Shown here one piece after another: positions 55,390-64,000 of a stretch of 64,000 nucleotides of DNA. The stretch's first letter is position 1. Every line of letters begins with the position of its first letter. The DNA is from Cryptomeria japonica (lineage: Eukaryota > Streptophyta > Pinopsida > Cupressales > Cupressaceae), in assembly GCF_030272615.1 (NCBI RefSeq), contig NC_081414.1:657588292-657652291 (forward strand). The letters run 5' to 3'. A model generated the notes under the pieces. It searched no databases, was not told the DNA's origin, and saw only the letters and a program-made list of their open reading frames with translations. The position numbers and the translations under genes are program-made.

Positions 55390-55418
55390 CGTGGGTTCGA
55401 GCCCCACGGTGGGCGCCA
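55390..55418 (-). other. Tat-2 primer binding site, tRNA-Lys, ~29 nt match
   Basis: On + this stretch equals the 3' end of plant tRNA-Lys, from the T-arm (GTGGGTTCGAGCCCCAC) to GGTGGGCGCCA; in element sense it is the complementary primer site, four bases from the LTR. A ~29-nt match is much longer than the usual ~12-18. Lys assignment is from memory of the plant tRNA-Lys sequence. Confidence 0.85.
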
Positions 55419-55422
55419 GAAA

Positions 55423-56879
55423 TGTATGCGGGAAAAGTGGGCGAATAAAACTTAATATGTGAAAATATTACTAATACTAGTCCACACACACACAGGACTT
55501 CTTGATGCAAGCTATGGAGTAATGTAGTGTTACTCAGCTTCCCAAGGAGGGTCCCATGGTTCTCTATCTCACAATGTCCCTCAAACCAATGTTTTTGCTC
55601 TCAGATCACTGAACAAAATGGTTTAGGGATGGCAAATGTAAGAACGAGGGATGCTTTGATAGATTTTAGTATGAAATGGATGTTAAGCTATGTATGATAA
55701 TAAACTACATGATAAGATGACAAGATTAGTATGAATACTATCCTAACATACTATATTTAATCTATGATTGAGCTAAATGATAAAGAAAATATTCTAAACA
55801 TGCATATTAGTCTAATTCCTGATCTAAAAGAGGCTAAATGAGGAGCATATATGAAATGAGAAAGCTTGAAAGAATTTGAGCATAAGTGTAATGCTTCAAA
55901 TTTGAAAGATGATTGTTGAGAATGGAGGAATGAGAGCTCTATTTATAGCATAAACAGGGCAATGGATGGTCAAGATTGAAAGGTTTAATCAAGGGCCAGG
56001 TTTGAAAGTTGGGGATCCATGTGCACAATTGGCACCAATGAAATGGTGACAAATGTCAACATAGGGTTGGGTTGAGAGAAGAGGTTGGAGGCATTAAAGG
56101 CATGAGAAGACCTCATGTTTATCTAAAGGCTAAGGGTCAAGTCTAAGTTAGGCTTACCCACTGGATTAAGAGTTAATCCAAGGATAAACCTTTGTGCAAA
56201 TGATTAAGAGATAATCATGGTCAAAGCATTAATGGCCTGATGAGACCCTTGGGTTGGATAGAGGTTGAGTCAAAACAAATGTTTTAACCATGTGGGAGGG
56301 TTTGAATTAACCATTAATGGTTATTGGAGACTTTGGGGATTAAGTGGTTGAAGGTTGGAAGCCTTTAATGGTTTTCAAAGACTTTGAGGATTTTGGTGGT
56401 TGAAGGTTGAAAACCTTTAATGGTTATCAAAGACTTTAAGGGTTTTGAGAAGTGACTTCCCTTTTGCTTAGGAATGTGACAAAGTTTAGAGGAGGGGTTA
56501 GGTTGATTAGAAGATTCTAGAAGGGATTAGAAAGGGGTTTGGGATTTTGCAAGTGGATGGAGGGATAATAGGATTTTAATTGAAATAAAGAATTTCATTC
56601 AATTTGGTTGTAATTTGGAAAAATTAAATAAATTAGATTTATTCAATTTTAGGATAACTATTTAATTAAATTTGAATTTAATTAAAAGTGGATAGGGGGA
56701 TTTAATTGAATAAAATGATTTATTCATTAAATGGTATAGTGAATTTAATTTAAATAAATTGAATAATTTATTTAATTAAATAGAAGAATGTGGATAATTT
56801 AATTAAATTGGATTTAATCAAATAGAGAAATGAACATAAAATATTCATTTAGGAATATGGTCATTTTTATACGTCTACA
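55423..56879 (-). mobile_element. Tat-2 5' LTR
   Basis: 1457 nt, nearly identical to 31067-32525; I count about eight substitutions and one 2-nt indel. TATA box CTATAAATAG on - at 55939-55948. It drives transcription to the left. Confidence 0.92.
55939..55948 (-). promoter_or_regulatory. TATA box in Tat-2 5' LTR
   Basis: CTATAAATAG on the - strand, followed in that sense by AGCTCTCATTCCTCC. The same box is at 31585-31594 in the 3' LTR. Likely promoter of the genomic RNA. Confidence 0.65.
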
Positions 56880-56884
56880 ATTTG
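56880..56884. repeat. Right target-site duplication of Tat-2 (ATTTG)
   Basis: Perfect match to 31062-31066. Confidence 0.9.
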
Positions 56885-57865
56885 TATTTAATTATTTAAT
56901 TAATTAATTAGCTCTATATTAGTTAATAGCCCTTGGTTATTTAATTCGACATGGTTATTATTTATTCACATGGTGAATAATATTTATAGTATTCTTATAA
57001 TTATATTCTCTTGCTATTTGGTAAATAAGCTTTATTATATTTCCTACCTACCGTTATTCATTATTGGTTAAATATGTATTGGATAGGTAAGATTTATTGG
57101 TTTCTGGATTATTTTGATTGGTCGGTTTTGAGACTTGGTTTTGAACTTATCTTCTATTTAAATGACAACTTGTGCATATTGTCGTGTTACCATTTGGAGG
57201 TTTTGCTTGGCTATTTGAAAAAAATTGTTAAAGATGAGAGCTTTTGGATTTTGGCTTGGATTGGTTTTGTGCTTCATCAGATTTTCATCCATCACTTTAA
57301 TTTCCAAGTTGGAGGATCTTACTTTCATATTTTATTTTCAAAATCTTGTTTGCGTCGTGTCTACGGAAAGGATTGTCTTTCGGACTTGGCAAAATAATAT
57401 TTGTATTGTTTTTATATAGTTTGTGGTAGAGATTTTTCATGCAAATTTATATTATATAGTTTTGCATTATAGTTTTGGGGAAGATTTATTATTATTCTGA
57501 GTTTATTGTTGTCATGAGTAGACAACTCTGCGAATGGCTTCCTGTGCATTATGGATTCTTGTTCTTGTAAGAGATTTGGGCATGAGTTTTCAAGGCTTTA
57601 GTATTGCATCTTTGAATGATTTTACTGCCTTTGGTGTTGCGAAAGTCATATTGGTTCTCTATATTTCTTTGAGTGAGTTTTGGTTGTGAGCTGTGAGGCT
57701 TGTTTTTATATTTACTCTCATTATTGATTATGGTTTTTTATATTTTGTTATATCATTCATTTTGTATTGTCTGGGAGTCTCTATTGAGTTCTTATTTGAG
57801 TCTTATTATAATGCCTTTGATATTATTTCCTTGTCACAAATTGATCTGAGCTTGTAACTTATTTG

Positions 57866-58130
57866 AGAAAAAGCACTAAAACTGTAAATGTGCTACATAA
57901 TTTAATGAATGCAATTTTCTATTTCTTATATGCACTTTTCTATCTTTCATATGCGTTGCTAGTTTTTACATATGCGATGAATGTTTTTGCATGTGCTCTT
58001 ACTCTAAGAAAATGTCAAATAGAATAAGTCATACGCGTTGTTAGATTTAGTAAAAGCACTTCAGAACTTTGTATACGTAGTGCAGAACATAATATATGCA
58101 TTGTTCTGCGTTACAAATGCGCTAAATTGC
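57866..58130 (-). repeat. Third TAGCGCAT-type array, outside Tat-2, 21 nt spacing
   Basis: Degenerate copies of ATGCGCTA on +. Cores are near 57876, 57893, 57914, 57935, 57956, 57977, 57996, 58038, 58059, 58080, 58101 and 58122, most steps being 21 nt. The orientation is that of the Tat-2 leader arrays, but this lies ~1 kb beyond the Tat-2 right LTR in older flanking DNA. It may be the leader of an older related element that Tat-2 entered. Confidence 0.65.
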
Positions 58131-58489
58131 TTAAAGTATGGGTTTTGTCTAGTTTTGTCAGTCTGTTCTGGTTTTTCTGGGTCTATGTTTGTACCAGAGG
58201 TTTGTATTGAGGTTTTTTGATGTTTTCTTATATTGTGCATTTTTAGATTTGATGTTTTATTGTGATTTTATGCTCTAGCAAGTTCATATGCCTTGTTGTA
58301 GAGGATTTGTGCTTCTCCAACATGTTGATATTTCATGTTGTGAGGTTTATTTTATTATTTTTCTCCAACAAGTTGATAAGCCTTGATGTTGAGGATTATT
58401 TTATGTTTATGGTAGATTTTGATTCACTATCTTGCATTGAGGCTCTTGATTGATATTGATGGCTATGTCTTCTTATTTGTTGTTATGGA

Positions 58490-59215
58490 ATTATCTAATT
58501 AAGTTAATTAATAGTTGTGAGCCCCAAGACTTGATCCTAGGAAGGATTTTTTAGGATAAGCTTGGGAAGGCCATTGTGATGGCAAGTCAATATCCCTTGT
58601 TCTCTCATAGGTCAAGATGGCTCCACAAGTCTATCAGGATAATACTTTTCAGGGTAGTGTTGTTCTATTTTGGAGGATAGCATGTGATGCCACTCCAGTC
58701 CTACATGTGTCCTTTGTTGTTTTTCATTTCTATCTTTACTTCTTTATATGCCTCTGGGAGTTTATATTTGTGATTGCCTTGTGATTAGTGAGTGTTATGT
58801 ATTGTTGTAGTGCTTGAGTTGTTGAGTCCCTTTGGTTGTTATGTGTCAACTTAGATTATCTAATTAAGTTAATTAATAGTTGTGAGCCCCAAGACTTGAT
58901 CCTAGGAAGGATTTTTTAGGATAAGCTTGGGAAGGCCCTGCGATGGCAAGTCAATATCCCTTGTTCTCTCATAGGTCGAGATGGCTCCACAAGTCTATCA
59001 GGATAATACTTTTTAGGGTAGTGTTGTTCTATTTTGGAGGATAGCATGTGATGCCACTCCAGTCCTACATGTGTCCTTTGTTGTTTTTCATTTCTATCTT
59101 CACTTCTTTATATGCCTCTGAGAGTTTTTATTTGTGATTGCCTTGTGATTAGTGAATGTTATGTATTGTTGTAGTGCTTGAGTTGTTGAGTCCCTTTGGT
59201 TGTTAGGTGTGAACA
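58490..59215. repeat. 365-bp tandem duplication
   Basis: Copy 1 (58490-58854) and copy 2 (58855-about 59215) both start ATTATCTAATTAAGTTAATT and run through GAGCCCCAAGACTTGATCC and GGCTCCACAAGTCTATCAGG to GAGTCCCTTTGGTTGTT. They differ by a few substitutions and a 1-nt deletion. No coding frame. Confidence 0.9.
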
Positions 59216-60341
59216 TAGGTATAGAGTGTGTGTTGGGACCTTGTGTCATCTCCAAGCATGGGAGGTGGTTCCTTTGGTTCCACATGGTCGAGTGGTTGAT
59301 GCCTTCTTCCATTGGGATGTCTTCATTGGTTTCTTCATGCATGGATGTAAATTCTTCATTGTAGCTTATGGTTGACCTTTGTAGCCGATGAATGTATTTG
59401 ATATCATGGAAAATGTAATGTAATTATCTTGTAAGGATGTAGATGAGATTATGTATTAGGAGAAAAATGATCTTGATGTAATGTTCATGTATTAGCTATA
59501 GTGGATGTTACCTTAGGACTTGGTATATGATTATAGAGATAAATGTTGAGATGTACTATGCTTTTATTCTTGTAATAAATGGAATCATCTCATTAGATGG
59601 ATATGATGGATTTATCTTAAAATGAAGTAGATTTGTGTTTTTGGATGTTTGTAATGAGATTATTAATATGGTTAAATATGGTGGTTAGAAAGGAACCTAT
59701 GGTCAATGGATGATTTGTAGGGCTTAATGTTTAAAGGAATTTACATAAATGGATTTGTTATATGGTAGGAATTTTGATTGGTAGATAATATTGTGTTTAT
59801 GCAAATGACATTTATATTTATGTTCATGTTAAAGGATAGGAATCAATAATAAATCATGTATAGCTTGCATTTAGATAATCTTGGTAAAAGGAATGTGATC
59901 ATGATAGTGAAGGAAATGGATAAGGGGATTAGGAACTTTTCGAATTGGCTAATAAAATGAGCTTAAGGAAATGGATTGGGTTGCATGGAAAGTAAGAATG
60001 TCATGCTAATAGTTGCATATCATGAAAGATAGGAATTAAGAGTATTAAATGGATATTGAATATATTAAGTATTGTAATGGAAATGAGTACATTGTTATTG
60101 CTTATGTTTGTTGAATAAGTAATGACATTAAGATACCCTAGAGAGATGTTAGTGATGTTGTGTTATTCCACTTGCGTAATTAATTTTTATGTGTTATGAT
60201 TCATGTTCATAATGAGTAGATGTTAATTTATGTAATTTGTAGATGATGATATGTGTTGCGTTAAATGTTAATTTAAAAAAAAAATCTTCATTAGTGTGTT
60301 AATTGTTTATTTCTCTAGGGTATTTTGGTAGGCATTACATT

Positions 60342-60353
60342 TGTTATCAGAGC
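60342..60353 (+). other. Primer binding site of chromovirus-like element (tRNA-iMet)
   Basis: TGTTATCAGAGC differs at one base from the standard TGGTATCAGAGC and starts two bases after the LTR end. Confidence 0.8.
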
Positions 60354-60509
60354 CCATGTTCATACACTGGGTAATCTAGTTTCATTTGAGCCCATTGTGC
60401 ATATTATCATTTAGCATGGGTAAGCCCAATGATTTTATCCCTACTTCTTGGTTTTGTTCTAGTTTTCCTATTCTGTTAGCTTATATCTTTCTTTGCGTCT
60501 TTCTTAGAC

Positions 60510-61690
60510 AAGATTCCTGCTAGGGGTAGAGGTTGTGGTCATGTTGGTTGCATGGGTACTCATCAAAATCCTCGTCCTGAGATTTTTGAAGAGTCACACC
60601 ATGAGGAGTAGTAACAAAATCAGGTTGGAGGTGATGCGATTCCGCAATTGGTGAACATGCTTCAAGATCTTCCTGGTTGTTTAGGACCAAGACAGGAGGA
60701 GAACCAGCAAGAGGAGTCTCATCATTTAGAAAATTAGGAGAGAGAACATTCACATTCTCCTAGGAGGAGAGTTGAGGTGGATCAGGAGGCTCTTGCAGTT
60801 GGTCACATGAGAGATCTAATGAGGACTCACCCTCCTACTTTTGATGGCTTAGGAAGTGGCTTGGAGGTGGAGACTTGGCTATTGGAATTTGGTAGGTGTT
60901 TTTCTATGCACCCATGTAGTAATAACATCAAGGTGAGGTGTGAGATTATGCATGTTCATGATTTTATGATAACATGGTGGCATATAGAGGAGAAAAAGCT
61001 GCATTTGGACATAGTGACACTATCTTGGGAGTTGTTCCTTGATCGGTTTTGTGCTTGATTCCTTTTAGAGAATTGGAAGCAGAGGAAGGTCGATGAGTTC
61101 CATGATTTGAGGCAATAGATGATGACAGTCCAGTAGTATGAGGGTATATTCTTTGAGCTTAGGCAGTATGTTAGGATTGTGGATGATGAGTCGATGTTGA
61201 TTCAATATTTTGTGAGAGGTCTCAGTGACCAAATTAGTGGTGAGGTTCATATGCACAAACCTAACACTTTGGAGGCAGTTGTTGAGAAAGCATGGATAGA
61301 AAAGGAGAATCTTGCTTTGGCTATAGGAGGTGCGACAGGTGGATAGACAGTTAGTGCTCCAGTTGCAGGATCTGTTGTGAGAGGTTCTCAACCCCAGTCT
61401 TCAGGTGTTGCTAGGAGCTATCCTTCTTCTTTCTGTAGTGGCCAGTGGTTTAAGAGGAGGTATTCTCAGGGTCAAAACTTTGTGTGTGGTGCTAGATTTC
61501 AAGTTGACAGGAATCAAAATCATCGGTGGGATAGGAGGACTACTCCTTCTTAGCCAGTACAAAGTTCTTACCCAACTTCTAGTAGAGGCAGTGTTCAGAA
61601 GTCAAGTGCTACTCCAGTGAGTAGAGGATTTGGTAGGAGAGATTTTATTTCATGAGGGCAGCTAGGACACATTGCTACTTATTGCTCTCA
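60510..61690 (+). pseudogene. gag: Chromovirus-like gag (broken)
   Basis: The Gag core is near 60800-61060 (MRDLMRTHPPTFDGLGSGLE, VETWLLEFGRCFSMHP, WELFLDRFCA), continuing after a stop with FFELRQYVRIVDDES and YFVRGLSDQISGEVHM. A decayed zinc knuckle (GQLGHIATYC) lies near 61655-61685 without its first cysteines. The start codon is uncertain. At least eight stops are present. Confidence 0.8.
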
Positions 61691-62160
61691 GTGGACTACT
61701 TAGATTTCAGGACAGAAGCCAACTACTTCTGAGCCTACAGTTGGAGATGTAGGTAGATCCCATCATGTGTTTACGATGGTTGATAACCATCATGCTAAGC
61801 ACCAAGCAATAGTTTTTGATACCATAGGTGAGATAGGTGGTATCTCTTGAGATAGGTGGTATCTCTTGCACTGTGTTATTTGATTCAGGAGCTTCAAATT
61901 CCTTTATTTCTCCTTTTCTAGTAGAGCGATGTGGGAGTGCTATGGAAAAGCAAGACAATAGGTGATAGGTAGAGTTAGCCATGGGATCTAAGGTAGTAGT
62001 GGATTCCCTTGTGCTTGGTTGTTCCTTGGTTTTGGGTGGTTTTCGTACCACAGTAGATCTTTGTATCTTATCTTTGGGATCCTGTGATGTTGTTCTTGGC
62101 ATGGAATGGCTTGATTCTTATCAAGATCAGATTGATTGTTGGGATAATAGAGTGTAGTAT
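61691..62160 (+). pseudogene. Chromovirus-like aspartic protease (broken)
   Basis: The catalytic block TVLFDSGASNSFIS is at ~61877-61920, followed by VLGMEWLDSYQDQIDCW near 62095-62140. A 19-bp tandem duplication (61830-61848 and 61849-61867) just before the active site shifts the frame. A stop follows at ~61962. Confidence 0.8.
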
Positions 62161-63270
62161 GTGGATGCTGGTGGAAAGCATGTGGAGATAGTAGGTATTC
62201 AGAGACCTATTTCTCTTTGCATGATTTTCGCTATGCATATGAAGAGGTGTGCATGTAAGGGTTGCCAATTGTTTGTGGTGAGGGTGAATGATGTGGTTGA
62301 GGGAGAAAGTTCAGATGATCTTCTTCAATGTCATCCTATCTTTCAGGAGTTTGTGGATGTTTTTAAGATAGATTTTGATCATGTCACTCAAGCTTGATTT
62401 GGTACTAGGAGTTGAGCCTATCTATAAGGCTCCCTTTTGGATGACTACTCAGGAGTTGAGAAAGTTGAGATTGTAGTTAGAGGATGTTCGAGCTAAGGGA
62501 TTTATTCATCCTAGTGTGTCCCCATGGGGTGCACCTGTGTTGTTTGTGAAAAAGAAGGATTGATCTCTTCACTTCTGCTTTGACTATAGGCATCTTATTA
62601 AGGTGGCAGTGAAGAATTGATATCCTTTGTCAAGGATAGATGATTTATTTGATTAGATTAATGATGCAAACATCTTCTCTAAGATATATATTAAGTCTGG
62701 GTATCACCAGCTTAGGATTCATGATGCAGATATTCATCACACAATATTATGTACTAGATATGGACATTATGAGTTTACAGTGGTACCTTTTGGTCTCACG
62801 AATGCACCATCGATTTTCATGAGTTTTATGAATGGTGTTTTTAGGACCTATTTGGATATATTTGTGCTTTTGTTTCTAGATGATAGTTTGGTATATTCAA
62901 GATCAGTTGAGGAGAATGAGGATCATATGAGATAGGTTTTGCAATGCCTTTGGGAGAATCAGTTGTATGTCAATATGGCAAAGTGTGAATTCTTCCAGTC
63001 AGAGGTTCAATATCTTGGACATGTAATTTTAGGAGAGGGAATCATAGTTGATCCTTATAAGATTTAGGCAATTGTTGACTAGACAACACCCACTAATATG
63101 GGTGAGGTTCGTAGTTTCATGGGTCTCGCAAGATATTATTGCAGTTTTGTTCAGGATTTCTCAAGGACACCGCATCCTATCACTTATCTTTAGAGGAAAG
63201 GGAAGAAGTTTGTTTGGACAGAGCAGTGTGAGATAGCATTTCAGATCCTTAAGGAGTGTTTGACAGCGCA
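62161..63270 (+). pseudogene. pol: Chromovirus-like reverse transcriptase (broken)
   Basis: Blocks in order: GFIHPSVSPWGAPVLFVKKK, FCFDYRHLIKV, IDDLFD, SGYHQLRI, YEFTVVPFGLTNAPS, then LLFLDDSLVYS where the family has a Y/F-x-DD box, NMAKCEFFQSEVQYLGHV and MGLARYYCSFVQDFS. Roughly ten stops and at least one frameshift (near 62395) break it. Confidence 0.85.
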
Positions 63271-63660
63271 CCTATTCTAGCAGTGCCAGATCCTTTGGGG
63301 GACTTTGTGGTGTGTATAGATGCTTATTTGGAAGGTCTTGGAGCATTGTTGATGTAGGATGGCCATGTGATTGCATATGAGTCACATAAACTCAAAGAAA
63401 ATGAGTTGAATTACCCCACTCAAGATCTAGAGTTAGTGGTAGTGGTTCATGCTGTAATTAGATGAAGGCGCTTTCTTCTTAGGCATCAATTTGAGTTGCA
63501 TAGTGATCACCGCAGTTTGTAGTACATCTTCACACAATCGTATTTGAATGCTAGACAGAGGCGATGGATGGAGTTTTTGTGTGAGTATGATTTTGAGGTG
63601 AGATATATCCAGGGTATGGAGAATGTGGTAGCCATTAAGCCGTAGGAGGCATTTAAACAA
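63271..63660 (+). pseudogene. Chromovirus-like RNase H (broken)
   Basis: [63 protein letters not shown] and LNARQRRWMEFLCEYDFEVRYI are readable, with stops replacing Gln or Trp at several points. Confidence 0.8.
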
Positions 63661-64000
63661 TGTATCTTAGTGTGGATTTGAGGAGTCGTATTCTCAGTGC
63701 CCTTCCTTCAGATGCATAGTACCAGAAGGATAGTGTAGAGGTTTCTTCAGGTAGAGCTCTTGAGAGAAAATGTGTAGGTTATTCAATTGAGTCAGATGAT
63801 CTTCTCAGGCATTTGGGATGTATTTATGTTCCACCTTCAGATGGTCTTTGAGATTTGATCATGTTAGAGGCACATTGTGCACCTTACTTAGCACATCTAG
63901 GTGTCAAGAAGATGCACACAAATTTGAGGTAGTTGTACCATTGGGATAGTATGAGGAGAGATATTGTAGATTTTGTGTCATGTTGCTTGGAGCTTTAGTG
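63661..64000 (+). pseudogene. Chromovirus-like integrase, N-terminal part, cut by window end
   Basis: After a linker, the HHCC zinc domain is visible at about 63865-63990: AHCAPYLAHLGVKKMHTNL, LYHWDSMRRDIVDFV and the first Cys of the C-x2-C pair. The DDE core lies beyond the window. Confidence 0.75.

Larger units (their letters stand above)
31067..56879 (-). mobile_element. Tat-2: 25.8-kb Tat-type Ty3/gypsy composite with nested element
   Basis: Both LTRs, the tRNA-Lys primer site, polypurine tract and perfect target duplications are present. In element sense the order is 5' LTR, ~3-kb leader with motif arrays, gag (interrupted by an inserted 7.8-kb element), protease, G-patch, acidic spacer, RT, RNase H, second RNase H, integrase, hairpin motif, antisense PMD gene, polypurine tract, 3' LTR. 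The two LTRs differ by only about eight substitutions and one 2-nt indel, so the insertion is young. Yet gag, pol and PMD carry stops and pol carries a frameshift, which suggests that a defective copy was moved in trans. Confidence 0.92.
56885..60339. other. Old flank; its end is probably the 5' LTR of the chromovirus-like element
   Basis: No gene. Begins AT-rich, contains a phased TAGCGCAT-type array (57866-58130) and a 365-bp tandem duplication (58490-59215), then AT-rich sequence up to ...GGCATTACA at 60339. That end is followed at 60342 by a primer-site match, so at least its right part is an LTR. I cannot find the LTR start, nor tell whether the sequence back to 22181 belongs to the same LTR. 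Confidence 0.5.
60340..64000 (+). mobile_element. Chromovirus-like Ty3/gypsy element, 5' part, degenerate
   Basis: After an LTR end at 60339 come an initiator-Met primer site, gag, protease, RT, RNase H and the zinc domain of integrase, all on + and all with stops. Only one RNase H is present, and the sequence type (LNARQRRWMEFL, VKKMHTNL) is that of chromoviruses. The integrase core, any chromodomain and the 3' LTR lie beyond the window. Confidence 0.85.

Noticed and set aside
55390-55418. tRNA-Lys gene
   Set aside because: Only the T-arm, acceptor 3' strand and CCA are present, directly beside an LTR; it is a primer binding site.

Overview
The window reads as intergenic DNA of a large-genome seed plant, with no convincing host gene, rRNA, tRNA or CRISPR locus. 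The evidence is a dense nest of plant-type LTR retrotransposons: Ty3/gypsy of the Tat type with a second, 'archaeal-type' RNase H, a chromovirus-like Ty3/gypsy, and Ty1/copia elements primed by initiator-Met tRNA. Most reading frames are broken, mostly by stops that C-to-T changes explain. The species cannot be named; a gymnosperm or another very large plant genome is my guess.

Layout. (1) 1-14801: 3' part of an old Tat-type element on the + strand ('Tat-1'): leader, gag, protease, G-patch region, RT, RNase H, second RNase H and integrase, then an antisense plant mobile domain (PMD) gene, PPT and a truncated 3' LTR. (2) 14802-22180: degenerate gag-only copia on +, its 5' LTR cut short. (3) 22181-23559: AT-rich old sequence. 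(4) 23560-30580: copia on - with both LTRs; a long unknown ORF sits where pol should be. (5) 30581-31066: old flank. (6) 31067-56879: a 25.8-kb Tat-type element on - ('Tat-2') with near-identical LTRs, a perfect 5-bp target duplication (ATTTG), a long tRNA-Lys primer site and its own antisense PMD gene. (7) 43465-51228: a 7.8-kb gag/protease-only element on +, nested inside the Tat-2 gag. (8) 56885-60339: old flank with a 365-bp tandem duplication. (9) 60340-64000: chromovirus-like element on +, running off the end.

Main observations. Tat-1 and Tat-2 share one unusual plan: downstream of integrase lies an antisense PMD gene with its own TATA box, a small first exon, an intron and a long second exon. 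Each carries a family-specific short motif in an array phased at about 21-22 nt, both in the retroelement leader and in the PMD intron, and in both places the motif is in the sense direction of its own transcript. The motif differs between families (about TGTCATACGAG in Tat-1, TTAGCGCAT in Tat-2) while position, phasing and orientation are kept. I regard this as the best candidate for an undescribed system.

A second point is an age inversion: Tat-2 LTRs differ at about 8 of 1457 positions, whereas the LTRs of the element nested inside it differ at about 40 of 1180. The simplest reading is that the whole 25.8-kb composite, already carrying its passenger and broken ORFs, was mobilised recently in trans. 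Counts and alignments were made by eye and need recomputing.
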